DNA of 53,391 nucleotides from an uncultured Oscillospiraceae bacterium. GTDB lineage: Bacteria; Bacillota; Clostridia; Oscillospirales; Oscillospiraceae. Position numbers and translations under genes: made by a program. The notes beneath the pieces were generated by a model, which worked only from the letters and a program-made list of their open reading frames with translations, was not told the DNA's origin and made no database searches. Shown in pieces: positions 7,328 to 14,526 of the stretch. The stretch covers positions 1 through 53,391 of the forward strand of contig CALWYB010000013.1 of NCBI GenBank assembly GCA_944385665.1. Direction: 5' to 3'. How positions within the stretch are numbered: the first letter of the stretch is position 1; each line of letters opens with the position of its first letter.

Positions 7328-7823
7328 GGTCAAATTCTCCTTTCAGCAGGGCGCGGAGCTGTTCCCGGCCACGGGACAGGCGCATACGCACCGTCCCCGG
7401 GCGCAGGGAGAGGACATGGGCGATCTCCTGGGTGGACAGCTCCTGAAAATAGAAGAGATAGAGGGGGAGACGGTAGTTCTCCTCCAGAGAGGTCAGCGCC
7501 TGCCACACCCGGTTCTCCTCCGGCTCCCGGAAGGGGAGCGGGGAGACCTGTCCCTCCTCCAGGGGGACGGTCCGCCTGCGCCAGGAGGAGTGGGTGAGGC
7601 GGCGGCACAGATTCAGGGTGGTGCGCAGCAGCCAGGCTTTCCGGTGCTCCTCGTCCCGGAAGGTCTTGCCCGACTGGAAGTAGGCCAGAAAGACCTCCTG
7701 GAACACGTCGTCGGCATCTGCCGGGCTGCCCAGCCTGGCCAGCGCCAGGCCGTATACTGTGGTTTGATAGCGGTCAATCACCTCCGCCATGGAGCCGCTC
7801 CCGGGCAGCGGCTGTTGTTCCAT
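7320..7823 (-). CDS. ECF-type RNA polymerase sigma factor
   Basis: This 167-residue group 4 (ECF) sigma factor has region 2 at about residues 10-80, including ADADDVFQEVFLAYF and KAWLLRTTLNLCR. Region 4 is at about 105-160, with LPLYLFYFQELSTQEIAHVL and the helix-turn-helix GTVRMRLSRGREQL. It should direct polymerase to a small regulon, probably including its own promoter. ATG 7823 is preferred over an in-frame GTG at 7832 because that GTG lies inside the GGAGG ribosome-binding site. The downstream membrane protein is its likely regulator. Divergent from ruvC. Confidence 0.92.
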   Translation of the reverse strand: MEQQPLPGSGSMAEVIDRYQTTVYGLALARLGSPADADDVFQEVFLAYFQSGKTFRDEEHRKAWLLRTTLNLCRRLTHSSWRRRTVPLEEGQVSPLPFREPEENRVWQALTSLEENYRLPLYLFYFQELSTQEIAHVLSLRPGTVRMRLSRGREQLRALLKGEFDHE

Positions 7824-7897
7824 ACCGGCCACCTCCTTTCACCTATAACTCCGCCCAGAAAGGGAAATTGTCACAGGGCAAGGGAACTTTGTTCTCC

Positions 7898-7926
7898 TTT
7901 TCATTTTGGGGAAACCGTGGTACAAT
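7898..7926 (+). promoter_or_regulatory. Probable ruvC promoter
   Basis: TTTTCA (7898-7903) and TACAAT (7921-7926) are spaced by 17 bases, leaving a leader of about 25 nt that includes GGGAGG before the ATG. Confidence 0.6.
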
Positions 7927-7957
7927 GTCAACGTATCTTTTCCATGGGGAGGCATCC

Positions 7958-8479
7958 ATGATTATCTTAGGCATCGACCCCGGTGTGGCCACCATCGGCT
8001 TCGGGGTGGTCAACGCCCAGCGGGGGAAAAACACCCTCATTCAGTACGGGGTCATCACCACGCCGCCGGGCATCCCCCTGTCCAGCCGGCTGCTTCAAAT
8101 CTCCAACGACATGGAGGAACTCATCCACACCTTTCACCCCGATGAGATGGCGGTGGAGGAGCTCTTTTTCAGCAAGAACATCACCACCGGCATCGCCGTG
8201 GCCCACGGCCGTGGGGTCATCCTCCTGGCGGCGGAGAAGCTGGGCGTGCCGGTATTTGAGTACACCCCCATGCAGGTCAAGCAGGCGGTGGCGGGTTACG
8301 GGGGGGCGGACAAGCGCCAGGTGATGCTCATGACCCAGCGTCTGCTGAATATGAAACAAATTCCCCGGCCCGACGACGCCGCCGACGCCCTGGCTCTGGC
8401 CATCTGCCACGGCCGCTCGGCCACCTCCCTGCTGAATACGGAGCGGGTCTTTGACCCCAAAAAATACGACACACGATGA
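7958..8479 (+). CDS. ruvC: Crossover junction endodeoxyribonuclease RuvC
   Basis: RuvC resolves Holliday junctions by symmetric nicking as part of the RuvABC resolvasome. The 173-residue length is typical. The first catalytic aspartate is in ILGIDPG (D7), the glutamate is in DEMAVEELFFSKN at about residue 67, and the C-terminal aspartates are in RPDDAADALALAICH. ATG 7958 with GGGAGG 7 bases upstream gives the family-standard N-terminus; an open frame reaching back to about 7868 has no homologous sequence. ruvA and ruvB follow but are separated by other genes. Confidence 0.97.
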   Translation: MIILGIDPGVATIGFGVVNAQRGKNTLIQYGVITTPPGIPLSSRLLQISNDMEELIHTFHPDEMAVEELFFSKNITTGIAVAHGRGVILLAAEKLGVPVFEYTPMQVKQAVAGYGGADKRQVMLMTQRLLNMKQIPRPDDAADALALAICHGRSATSLLNTERVFDPKKYDTR

Positions 8480-8481
8480 GA

Positions 8482-8516
8482 GTTAGGAATTAGGAGTTAG
8501 GAATTAGGAATTGGAG
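8482..8516 (+). repeat. Heptanucleotide tandem array (RTTAGGA)
   Basis: Five consecutive 7-base units, GTTAGGA, ATTAGGA, GTTAGGA, ATTAGGA and the degenerate ATTGGAG, start 3 bases after the ruvC stop codon. A related array in inverted orientation lies beyond the next gene at 9027-9053. Confidence 0.9.
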
Positions 8517-8545
8517 CGTCACGGCTCCCGGAAAGGACGAAACCT

Positions 8546-8977
8546 ATGGCGATCCTTGTAAAGCCCCCTGTTGCCGAGCCGCCTTACAGCCTCCACGACG
8601 CCTATATTTCAGAGATGCGTATGGAGGGGGACACCCTGCGCCTGGTCACCCAGTACGGCTATGTGTGTACCACCGCCCCCTATGGACAGGTGGAGGGGGA
8701 CGTGGAGATCACCAGCATCGACTGGGACTTCTCCTGCGTCTATGTGATGGAGTATCAGGACGTCCTGTGCGGCAACTACGGCGCCTTTACCGGCCGGAAA
8801 CTGACGGTGGAGGATTTTTTGCGGGAGTACCCGGAGGCCACCCTGGACATCCTGGACGAGACCTACGGATACCACCAGGTGAAGCTGGACGGCTTCCTGA
8901 ACGTGGGAGAGCGCTGCCTGGAGTTTCAGTTGGATCTCTGCTACGCCGGAGAGTTCCGGTATCTGTTAAAACAATAA
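8546..8977 (+). CDS. Hypothetical protein between ruvC and ruvA
   Basis: This 143-residue protein is one I do not recognise. It is acidic, rich in aromatic residues, cysteine-containing and predicted to be soluble, with no signal peptide or membrane segment. The composition alternates likely strands (DTLRLVTQYGYVCTT, VEITSIDWDFSCVYVME) with one helical stretch (KLTVEDFLREYPEATLDIL), suggesting a small beta-rich domain. The start has AAAGGA upstream at suitable distance. Codon usage resembles the neighbours. It is flanked on both sides by heptad arrays in opposite orientation and interrupts the usual ruvC-ruvA adjacency, which suggests it was inserted there. A link to recombination is not implied by sequence. 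Confidence 0.75.
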   Translation: MAILVKPPVAEPPYSLHDAYISEMRMEGDTLRLVTQYGYVCTTAPYGQVEGDVEITSIDWDFSCVYVMEYQDVLCGNYGAFTGRKLTVEDFLREYPEATLDILDETYGYHQVKLDGFLNVGERCLEFQLDLCYAGEFRYLLKQ

Positions 8978-9026
8978 ACGCCGCCCAAGGCGGCCCATCC
9001 CAATGCTCCGGCGAAGCCGGACACCA

Positions 9027-9053
9027 TAACTCCTATCTCCTCACTCCTATCTG
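9027..9053 (-). repeat. Heptanucleotide array, inverted relative to 8482-8516
   Basis: Read on the minus strand this is GATAGGA, GTGAGGA, GATAGGA, then GTTA, the same 7-base unit family as at 8482-8516 and 22019-22053. It lies just before ruvA. Confidence 0.8.
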
Positions 9054-9073
9054 ACGAATGCGAGGGTTCTCTT

Positions 9074-9682
9074 ATGTTTTACTACTTATCCGGTACCGTG
9101 GCCCACATCGAGCCCTACCTGGTGGTCATCGACTGCGGCGGGGTGGGCTACGCCTGCCGCACCACCAGCTACACCCTGTCCTCTCTGAAAAAAGGTGACA
9201 AGGGAAAAGTCTTTACTCATCTGAACGTCCGGGAGGACGCCATGGAGCTCTATGGCTTTGCCACCCAGGAGGAGCTGAACCTGTTCCAGCAGCTCATCTC
9301 GGTCTCCGGCGTTGGCCCCAAGGCGGCGTTGTCCATCCTGTCCTCCAGCACCCCGGCCAATCTGGCTCTCTCCATCATCACCGGGGACGAGAAGGCCCTC
9401 ACCTGCGCCCAGGGCATCGGCAAAAAAATCGCCCAGCGGGTGATTCTGGAGCTGAAGGACAAGCTGGCCAAGGGCCAGACCATGACCGGGGCAGGGGAGA
9501 CCTACGGCGGCACCGGGGTCACCGTCATCCCGGAGAATAAACTTTCTGAGGCCAGCGCCGCCCTGGCGGTGCTGGGCTACACCCAGGGGGAGATCAACGT
9601 GGCCCTCAAGGGCATCGACCTGGACAGTCTGACCCTGGAGCAGATCATCAAGCAGGCATTGAAAAAAATGATGAAGGGGTGA
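9074..9682 (+). CDS. ruvA: Holliday junction branch migration protein RuvA
   Basis: RuvA is the tetrameric Holliday-junction-binding subunit that loads RuvB. The 202 residues show the N-terminal OB-fold (MFYYLSGTVAHIEPYLVVID, VFTHLNVREDAMELYGF). Two helix-hairpin-helix motifs follow (LISVSGVGPKAALSIL at about 73-88, CAQGIGKKIAQRVILEL at about 110-130). A flexible linker and the C-terminal RuvB-binding domain (SEASAALAVLGYTQGEI to the end) complete it. The RBS GAGGG is modest. The stop overlaps a possible GTG of the next gene, but the ATG at 9688 is the more likely start there. Confidence 0.97.
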   Translation: MFYYLSGTVAHIEPYLVVIDCGGVGYACRTTSYTLSSLKKGDKGKVFTHLNVREDAMELYGFATQEELNLFQQLISVSGVGPKAALSILSSSTPANLALSIITGDEKALTCAQGIGKKIAQRVILELKDKLAKGQTMTGAGETYGGTGVTVIPENKLSEASAALAVLGYTQGEINVALKGIDLDSLTLEQIIKQALKKMMKG

Positions 9683-9687
9683 ACCCC

Positions 9688-10002
9688 ATGTTGATTGTCT
9701 TTCTCATCATCATCGCCTTGTGTGTGGTACTGGGGGTGGTGTTTTCCCGGGGAAAGGGAGCCTTCCTCATCGCCGGGTACAACACGGCCTCCAAGGCGGA
9801 GAAGGCCAAGTATGACGAGAAGGCCCTGTGCCGCTTTATGGGCAAAATCATGTTTGCCTTGGCGGGATGTCAGGGAGTCATGGCGCTGGGAATCCTGGTG
9901 GTTGGCATGTGGCTCTATTACGCGGGTCTTGGGCTGTTCCTGGCGGTGGTGTTTGGTACCGTCATCTATGCCAACACCGGCAACCGGTTCCGGAAAAAAT
10001 AG
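9688..10002 (+). CDS. DUF3784 family small membrane protein
   Basis: This 104-residue protein has an N-terminal hydrophobic helix (LIVFLIIIALCVVLGVVF), a cytosolic segment GKGAFLIAGYNTASKAEKAKYDEKALCRFMG, and two further hydrophobic helices. The IAGYNT...KYDEK..CR motif is diagnostic of DUF3784 (PF12650). The family has no assigned function and often occurs singly or in pairs in Firmicutes. ATG 9688 with AAGGGGTG upstream is preferred to GTG 9679, which overlaps the ruvA stop. It is co-directional with ruvA and the following small gene, so it is part of the ruv transcript. Confidence 0.85.
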   Translation: MLIVFLIIIALCVVLGVVFSRGKGAFLIAGYNTASKAEKAKYDEKALCRFMGKIMFALAGCQGVMALGILVVGMWLYYAGLGLFLAVVFGTVIYANTGNRFRKK

Positions 10003-10016
10003 GAGGAGGAACCTCT

Positions 10017-10349
10017 ATGGCAAAATATGAGGCCAACCTGCACGGCGACTTTGATCAGGTGTTACATTATCTGCACGACGGTATTTTAAACGGCAGCATG
10101 TCTGCCAGCTATGAGGACGAAAGCTACATCCAGTTTGCCGGGGTGCGCTGCTGTGTGCGGGTGTATGAGCGATACAGTTGGAGCGGCGGCAACCGGCTGT
10201 CCATGACCCTGACCCTGGTGGGAGACGGGGAGGATCTGTTTCTCTCCGCCATCACCGCCGGAGGCAGCCAGGGCATGTTTTTTAAATTCAATACCTGGGG
10301 GGAAGAGGCCTTTTTGGACACCCTCCGGGAACTGGCAGAGAAATTATGA
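10017..10349 (+). CDS. Small soluble protein, DUF6054-like
   Basis: This 110-residue protein begins MAKYEANLHGDFDQVLHYL and has DGILNGSMSASYED, a strand-rich middle (CCVRVYERYSWSGGNRLSMTLTLVGDG) and a C-terminal helix (EEAFLDTLRELAEKL). This pattern recalls DUF6054, a family without known function; I hold that assignment loosely. No signal peptide or membrane segment is present. The start is well supported by AGGAGGAGG. It lies between ruvA and ruvB in the same transcription unit, 18 bases before the ruvB start. Role in recombination unknown. Confidence 0.75.
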   Translation: MAKYEANLHGDFDQVLHYLHDGILNGSMSASYEDESYIQFAGVRCCVRVYERYSWSGGNRLSMTLTLVGDGEDLFLSAITAGGSQGMFFKFNTWGEEAFLDTLRELAEKL

Positions 10350-10367
10350 CGATTTGGGAGTGAATCC

Positions 10368-11432
10368 ATGGCAATCGATTTTTCCAATCCGGACTTTGAT
10401 CCCGAGGAGCTCAGCGAGCCCCTGGTCACCACCTCCCTCACCCGGGAGGACGAGGGGGAGTACTCCCTGCGGCCCAAGTATTTGCGGGAGTACATCGGCC
10501 AGGAGAAGGCCAAGAGCAATCTGGAGGTGTTCATCCAGGCGGCCAAAATGCGGGGTGAGCCCTTGGACCACGTGTTGCTCCACGGCCCGCCCGGCCTGGG
10601 CAAAACCACCCTCAGCGGCATCATCGCCAATGAGATGGGGGTGAACGTGCGCATCACCTCCGGCCCCGCCATTGAGAAGGCGGGGGATCTGGCGGCGCTG
10701 CTTACCAACTTAAACGAAAACGACATCCTCTTTGTGGACGAGATTCACCGCCTGAACCGCTCGGTGGAGGAGGTGCTCTACCCGGCTATGGAGGACTTTG
10801 CCATCGACATCATCATCGGCAAGGGACCCTCCGCCAACTCCATCCGGCTGGACCTGCCTAAATTTACCCTCATCGGGGCCACCACCCGGGCCGGTCAGTT
10901 GTCCGCCCCCCTCCGGGACCGGTTCGGCGTGACGTTAAGGCTGGAGCTTTACACCCCCGAGGAGCTGGCCCTGATCGTCAAGCGCTCGGCGGGCATTTTA
11001 GGCGTGCCCATTGAGGACGACGGCGCCATGGAGATCGCCCGCCGCAGCCGGGGCACGCCCCGAATCGCCAACCGGATGCTGCGCCGGGTGCGGGATTTTG
11101 CCCAGGTAAAGGCGGGAGGCGTCATCACGAAAAAGGTGGCCGATGAGGCCCTCAACGCCCTGGAGATCGACCACCTGGGCCTGGACGCCATCGACCACCG
11201 GATGCTCCGCTCCATCATCGAGAACTACCGGGGCGGCCCGGTGGGACTGGAGACCCTGGCGGCCACCATCAACGAGGAGGCGGTGACCCTGGAGGACGTG
11301 TACGAGCCCTACCTCATGCAGCTGGGCTTCCTCACCCGCACGCCCCGGGGGCGCTGTGTCACCCCCAAGGCCTATCAGCACCTGGGACTGCCGGTCCCTG
11401 GGGGAGTGGGCCTGGATCAGCTGAGTTTCTGA
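10368..11432 (+). CDS. ruvB: Holliday junction branch migration ATPase RuvB
   Basis: RuvB is the hexameric AAA+ motor that drives branch migration with RuvA. At 354 residues it is slightly longer than usual because of an N-terminal acidic extension. Visible motifs are [17 protein letters not shown], Walker A in GPPGLGKTT, Walker B in [12 protein letters not shown], sensor 1 in [21 protein letters not shown], and the arginine/sensor 2 region [17 protein letters not shown]. The C-terminal winged-helix part ends with the typical [17 protein letters not shown]. It is separated from ruvA by two small genes. Confidence 0.97.
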   Translation: MAIDFSNPDFDPEELSEPLVTTSLTREDEGEYSLRPKYLREYIGQEKAKSNLEVFIQAAKMRGEPLDHVLLHGPPGLGKTTLSGIIANEMGVNVRITSGPAIEKAGDLAALLTNLNENDILFVDEIHRLNRSVEEVLYPAMEDFAIDIIIGKGPSANSIRLDLPKFTLIGATTRAGQLSAPLRDRFGVTLRLELYTPEELALIVKRSAGILGVPIEDDGAMEIARRSRGTPRIANRMLRRVRDFAQVKAGGVITKKVADEALNALEIDHLGLDAIDHRMLRSIIENYRGGPVGLETLAATINEEAVTLEDVYEPYLMQLGFLTRTPRGRCVTPKAYQHLGLPVPGGVGLDQLSF

Positions 11433-11449
11433 CGCCGGAGGATTTTTTG

Positions 11450-11860
11450 GTGAAGACAATCCGAACCTGGATCGCCAGACTGCTGGCCATAGGAATTCTG
11501 GTGCTGATCGTTCTGGCCGTCGTTGGGGTGATCGCAGTGGCGTGCGGGACGGTGCTGGAGTGGCTGGGGCTGCGCTATGACAGCGTGGGACAGCTGCTGC
11601 TCTACGTGTTATACAGCGCCCTGCTGGGACTGCCGCTGGACCTGTTCAGCACGGCGTCGGTGCGGGCTCTGTACCGGTTGAGAAAGGTGGACCGCCGACA
11701 GGGAAATTTACTTTACACTCCAATGGATACCCTGTTTACCGTGGCGGCCTTCTGGCTTGTGGACCGCTGGATGGACAGCGTGTCCGCCACGGGGCTTTCT
11801 CTGTGGGTGCTGGGTCTTGGGATGGCTCTGGCCACCCTGCCCATTCCAAAACGAGGCTGA
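11450..11860 (+). CDS. Small membrane protein, possibly YrvL-like
   Basis: This 136-residue protein has hydrophobic helices at about residues 9-35, 44-65 and 85-130. The segment WLGLRYDSVGQLLLYVLYSALLG, followed by LDLFS, resembles the YrvL family (PF14184) of small membrane regulatory proteins; this is a weak resemblance from memory of the pattern. I chose GTG 11450 because GGAGG (11437-11441) is 8 bases upstream; a TTG one codon earlier is also possible. It starts 17 bases after ruvB and is probably co-transcribed with it. Function unknown. Confidence 0.65.
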   Translation: MKTIRTWIARLLAIGILVLIVLAVVGVIAVACGTVLEWLGLRYDSVGQLLLYVLYSALLGLPLDLFSTASVRALYRLRKVDRRQGNLLYTPMDTLFTVAAFWLVDRWMDSVSATGLSLWVLGLGMALATLPIPKRG

Positions 11861-11879
11861 CTAGAAAGGGGAGAGTACC

Positions 11880-12260
11880 ATGGGCTTCTGGTTATTTTGT
11901 ACCGTATGCGCTTTGCTGTGTCCTCTGATGATGCTGATTTTTGGGTGGCGGTTTCTGGAAAAACCGCCCAAGAAGATCAACGGCTTTTACGGCTACCGCA
12001 CCACGCGGTCGATGAAAAATCAGCAGACCTGGGACTACGCCCACCAGGTGTGCGGCAAACTCTGGTTCCGGGCGGGGGCAGTGATGCTGTCCCTGAGCCT
12101 GCTGGCCATGCTGCCCCTTCTGGGGCGGGGGATAGAAGGGCAGAGTATTTGGCTGATTGTCGTGGTCGGTGTCCAAATCGTGGTGATGCTTGCCACCCTT
12201 TTCCCCGTAGAACGGGCGTTAAAGCGCAAATTTGATAAATATGGCAGGAGAATAGACTGA
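11880..12260 (+). CDS. SdpI family membrane protein
   Basis: This 126-residue protein has three hydrophobic helices and the SdpI signature between the first and second: KKINGFYGYRTTRSMKNQQTW, followed by DYAHQ. In Bacillus subtilis SdpI gives immunity to the SDP toxin, but many small SdpI-domain proteins occur without any toxin gene, and none is visible here. The RBS AAGGGGAGAG lies 7 bases before the ATG. It follows the YrvL-like gene by 19 bases. The 12261-12442 gap behind it is A+T-rich and shows no terminator or gene that I can support. Confidence 0.85.
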   Translation: MGFWLFCTVCALLCPLMMLIFGWRFLEKPPKKINGFYGYRTTRSMKNQQTWDYAHQVCGKLWFRAGAVMLSLSLLAMLPLLGRGIEGQSIWLIVVVGVQIVVMLATLFPVERALKRKFDKYGRRID

Positions 12261-12442
12261 ATCAACGATAGACGGACGGGAAATTTTATGTTATGCTTAT
12301 CCGTGTGAAAGGGCGGCATATCCCTCTAAAATCCCCCTTGAAAATTTCCAGATAGTGTATCTTTAGAAATGGAGTATGCAGGGATTTCTGGGATAAATTA
12401 GAAATGATATAGGGAAAACGCCAAAGAATTTCCCGATACCCC

Positions 12443-12471
12443 TTGACAAAACCAGTCAATTTGATTATTAT
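12443..12471 (+). promoter_or_regulatory. Promoter of the SigH-like gene
   Basis: A perfect TTGACA (12443-12448) and TATTAT (12466-12471) are spaced by 17 bases. The predicted start of transcription near 12478 leaves a leader of only about 16 nt before ATG 12494, so upstream in-frame codons cannot be starts. Confidence 0.8.
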
Positions 12472-12493
12472 GAGTTTTAACCGGAACAAAAAA

Positions 12494-13108
12494 ATGGAAA
12501 CTCCACAGACCCCGCCCCCTACGGACGAGGCGCTGTGCCTCCAGGCTGCGGCGGGAAGCGTCGCCGCGGAGGAGGAACTGGTTCGCCGCTACGGCCGCCT
12601 GGTGCGCGCCTGTGCCCGCCCCCTGTTTTTGGCAGGGGGAGACAGCGAGGATCTGTTCCAGGAGGGTATGCTGGGCCTGCTGGCCGCTATCCGCGGCTTT
12701 GATCCCCGGCGGGACGCCTCCTTCCGGACCTATGCGGAGGTTTGCATCCGCAACCGCCTGTACAGCGCGGTCCGCGCTGCCCAGGGGGATAAGCATCTGC
12801 CCCTGAATCACAGTGTCTCTTTCGAACCCCCTCTTTTTGACGGCCCGAACGCATATCTGTTTTCCAGCGAAGAGAGCCCAGAAGACGTCATCATCGGCAG
12901 GGAGGAACTGAGAGAGCGCCTTGACGCTCTGAAGGGCCAGTTATCTGAGCTCGAAGGCAAAATCCTGCCGCCCTATTTGAGCGGTCTCTCCTGTGCGGAG
13001 ATCGCAAAGCGGGTCGGCCGGTCCCCAAAGTCCGTGGACAATGCCGTGCAGCGTATCCGCCGCAAGGTGGCCCGGCAATCTTCTTCCGGCGCATCCAGCG
13101 AAAGCTGA
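12494..13108 (+). CDS. Sigma-70 family factor, SigH (Spo0H)-like
   Basis: This 204-residue sigma factor has region 2 FLAGGDSEDLFQEGMLGLLAA followed by IRGFDPRRDASFRTYAEVCIRNRL. A KHLPLNHSVSF linker and region 4 with LSGLSCAEIAKRVGRSPKSV, then DNAVQRIRRK, follow. These closely track SigH, the factor for the transition to stationary phase and sporulation. Several usual SigH positions differ (for example LYSAVRAAQGD in place of IITAIKTATR), and the locus is not the standard secE-nusG one, so it may be a paralogue. ATG 12494 follows from the promoter position. A zinc-ribbon protein gene is next, 70 bases downstream. Confidence 0.85.
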   Translation: METPQTPPPTDEALCLQAAAGSVAAEEELVRRYGRLVRACARPLFLAGGDSEDLFQEGMLGLLAAIRGFDPRRDASFRTYAEVCIRNRLYSAVRAAQGDKHLPLNHSVSFEPPLFDGPNAYLFSSEESPEDVIIGREELRERLDALKGQLSELEGKILPPYLSGLSCAEIAKRVGRSPKSVDNAVQRIRRKVARQSSSGASSES

Positions 13109-13178
13109 TCGCAAATATAACCGTCCAATCCTTATTCATCGGGTAATTGGGCAACGAGTCAAAGAGAGGGAAAATCCA

Positions 13179-13460
13179 ATGTACGAAGACAAGATTCTGG
13201 TATGCAAAGAGTGCGGCAAGGAGTTCACCTTTACCGCTGGCGAGCAGGAGTTCTACGCGGAGCGTGGATTCCAGAACGAGCCCCAGCGCTGCAAGGCCTG
13301 CCGTGACGCCCGCAAGAACGCTGCCCGCGGTCCCCGTGAGTATTTCACCGCTGTCTGCGCTGCCTGTGGCGGCGAGGCTCGCGTTCCTTTCGAGCCCAAG
13401 TCTGACCGTCCTGTCTACTGCAGCGAGTGCTTCGCCAAGATGCGCGAGCAGCAGGGCTAA
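13179..13460 (+). CDS. Zinc-ribbon domain protein
   Basis: This 93-residue protein has two zinc-binding modules. CKECGKEF at about residues 9-16 is completed by CKACRD at about 38-43, and CAACGGEAR at about 60-68 is completed by CSECF at about 81-85. The first matches the probable zinc-ribbon family PF13451 (FTAGEQEFYAERGF between the cysteine pairs). Codon usage is strongly biased (CGT, GCT), suggesting high expression. The start has GAGAGGG upstream. It is probably co-transcribed with the SigH-like gene and is closed by a terminator. Function unknown; nucleic-acid or protein binding is plausible. Confidence 0.88.
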   Translation: MYEDKILVCKECGKEFTFTAGEQEFYAERGFQNEPQRCKACRDARKNAARGPREYFTAVCAACGGEARVPFEPKSDRPVYCSECFAKMREQQG

Positions 13461-13473
13461 TTTTTAAGACCAG

Positions 13474-13507
13474 AAAAAAAGGGCGCCCAGCCGGGCGTCC
13501 TTTTTTC
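13474..13507 (+). terminator. Terminator after the zinc-ribbon gene
   Basis: GGGCGCCC (13481-13488) pairs with GGGCGTCC (13493-13500) with one G-T wobble. An A-run precedes it and TTTTTT follows. A separate palindrome, CGCAACC/GGTTGCG (13543-13559), lies before the XRE gene; its role is unknown. Confidence 0.85.
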
Positions 13508-13633
13508 GTGCTTTTTTGGGGAGAATCTGTTCTTTTTCCCTTCGCAACCCCGGGTTGCGGAAGTTCCAGGCCGGGATGGTGGCCAAATAGAGCCAAATCT
13601 GTTAGCCTCAGAGCGAAAGGAGGCGGAAGTCAT

Positions 13634-14473
13634 ATGACCACAGGAGCGATCATACAGCGGGAGCGGGCCCGTCTCGGGCTGTCCCAGGAGAAACTGGCCG
13701 AGCTGGTGGGGGTGTCCCGCCAGGCGGTGAGCAAATGGGAGCTGGGAGACGCCGTGCCGGATACCGACAAGCTGGTCCCGCTGGCCCGGGCGCTGGGAAT
13801 CTCGGTGGATACTCTCTTGGACAACCAGCCCCAGCAGGCGGAGGAGAGGCCAAAGGAGACGGAGGAGAAGCAGCCCGGCTGGCTGGCCCTCCACTGGTAT
13901 TGGATCGGGGTGCCTGTGTGTCTGTGGGGTGCGGTCCGGTTCGGTGTCGTGTTCTCCTTCCTGAGTATGGCGGGGTACGCCGTGGGGTTTCTCGTGTATC
14001 TGCCCTATTTGATCCTGCCGCTGACTGCCCTGGTGGGCGGCCTGATCCTGTTTGTCCAGGGCCGGCGCTGGACCCGGCGCAGGTACAGCCGGAAACCGTT
14101 GACGCCGCCTCCATGGAAGGGGCCGCGGGAGCTGATCGCCCGGCGGTGGTACTGGCTGGGAGCTCTTGTGGCCGGGGGCGGTGTGCTGGGATGTGTGCTG
14201 CGAATGGCTGCGGCCCAGACCCTTTCTGACCAGGTGCAGGACTATCAGGAGACGCTCAGCAGGTATCAGGGAGACGCTGTGTGGAAGTATCTGGATGAAA
14301 TCCCGGAAGAATATCTCAATGGGCAAGCCGGCTTGCAGGTGCATATCATGCGTAACCAGGGCTTGCTGATCCTGGCGGTGGGGGTGATTCTGGGCGCCGG
14401 CCTGTTTTTCCTGGGGCGCCGGATCGTTTGCCGCCGCTGGAAAGAAAACGAGGAAAAATCCATTGCAAAATAG
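13634..14473 (+). CDS. Membrane-bound XRE-family transcriptional regulator
   Basis: This 279-residue protein joins an N-terminal helix-turn-helix of the Cro/CI type (about residues 5-62; LSQEKLAELVGVSRQAVSKW) to a hydrophobic C-terminal half. Four to five transmembrane segments lie between about residue 85 and the end, with an extracytoplasmic loop (DQVQDYQETLSRYQGDAVW region) before the last one. Such fusions couple DNA binding to the membrane; the ligand is unknown. ATG 13634 is preferred because it starts the HTH domain and has AAAGGAGG upstream, although the frame is open back to 13427. The promoter of the next gene overlaps its 3' end. Confidence 0.85.
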   Translation: MTTGAIIQRERARLGLSQEKLAELVGVSRQAVSKWELGDAVPDTDKLVPLARALGISVDTLLDNQPQQAEERPKETEEKQPGWLALHWYWIGVPVCLWGAVRFGVVFSFLSMAGYAVGFLVYLPYLILPLTALVGGLILFVQGRRWTRRRYSRKPLTPPPWKGPRELIARRWYWLGALVAGGGVLGCVLRMAAAQTLSDQVQDYQETLSRYQGDAVWKYLDEIPEEYLNGQAGLQVHIMRNQGLLILAVGVILGAGLFFLGRRIVCRRWKENEEKSIAK

Positions 14474-14504
14474 CACGAGTTAGGATATACTATCATCATC
14501 CTAA
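14463..14504 (+). promoter_or_regulatory. Promoter with overlapping inverted repeat before the DUF1858 gene
   Basis: TTGCAA (14463-14468) and TATACT (14486-14491) are spaced by 17 bases, the -35 box lying inside the end of the XRE gene. TTAGGAT (14480-14486) and ATCCTAA (14498-14504) form a 7-bp dyad across the -10 box, a good position for a repressor site. Confidence 0.65.
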
Positions 14505-14526
14505 GAGTAACTGGAGGAATCCTATT

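Noticed and set aside
5334-7961. Plus-strand frames opposite the nitroreductase and sigma/partner genes
   Set aside because: Composition bias only; the minus-strand proteins have clear families, promoters and terminators.
8482-9053. CRISPR array or transposon ends
   Set aside because: The units are 7-base tandem copies without spacers, and there is no transposase or target-site duplication.
11880-12260. SDP-type toxin-immunity locus around the SdpI protein
   Set aside because: No sdpC-like toxin, export genes or autorepressor lies nearby.
12443-12493. Upstream in-frame start codons for the SigH-like gene
   Set aside because: They coincide with the -35 and -10 boxes of a near-consensus promoter, so they would not be transcribed.
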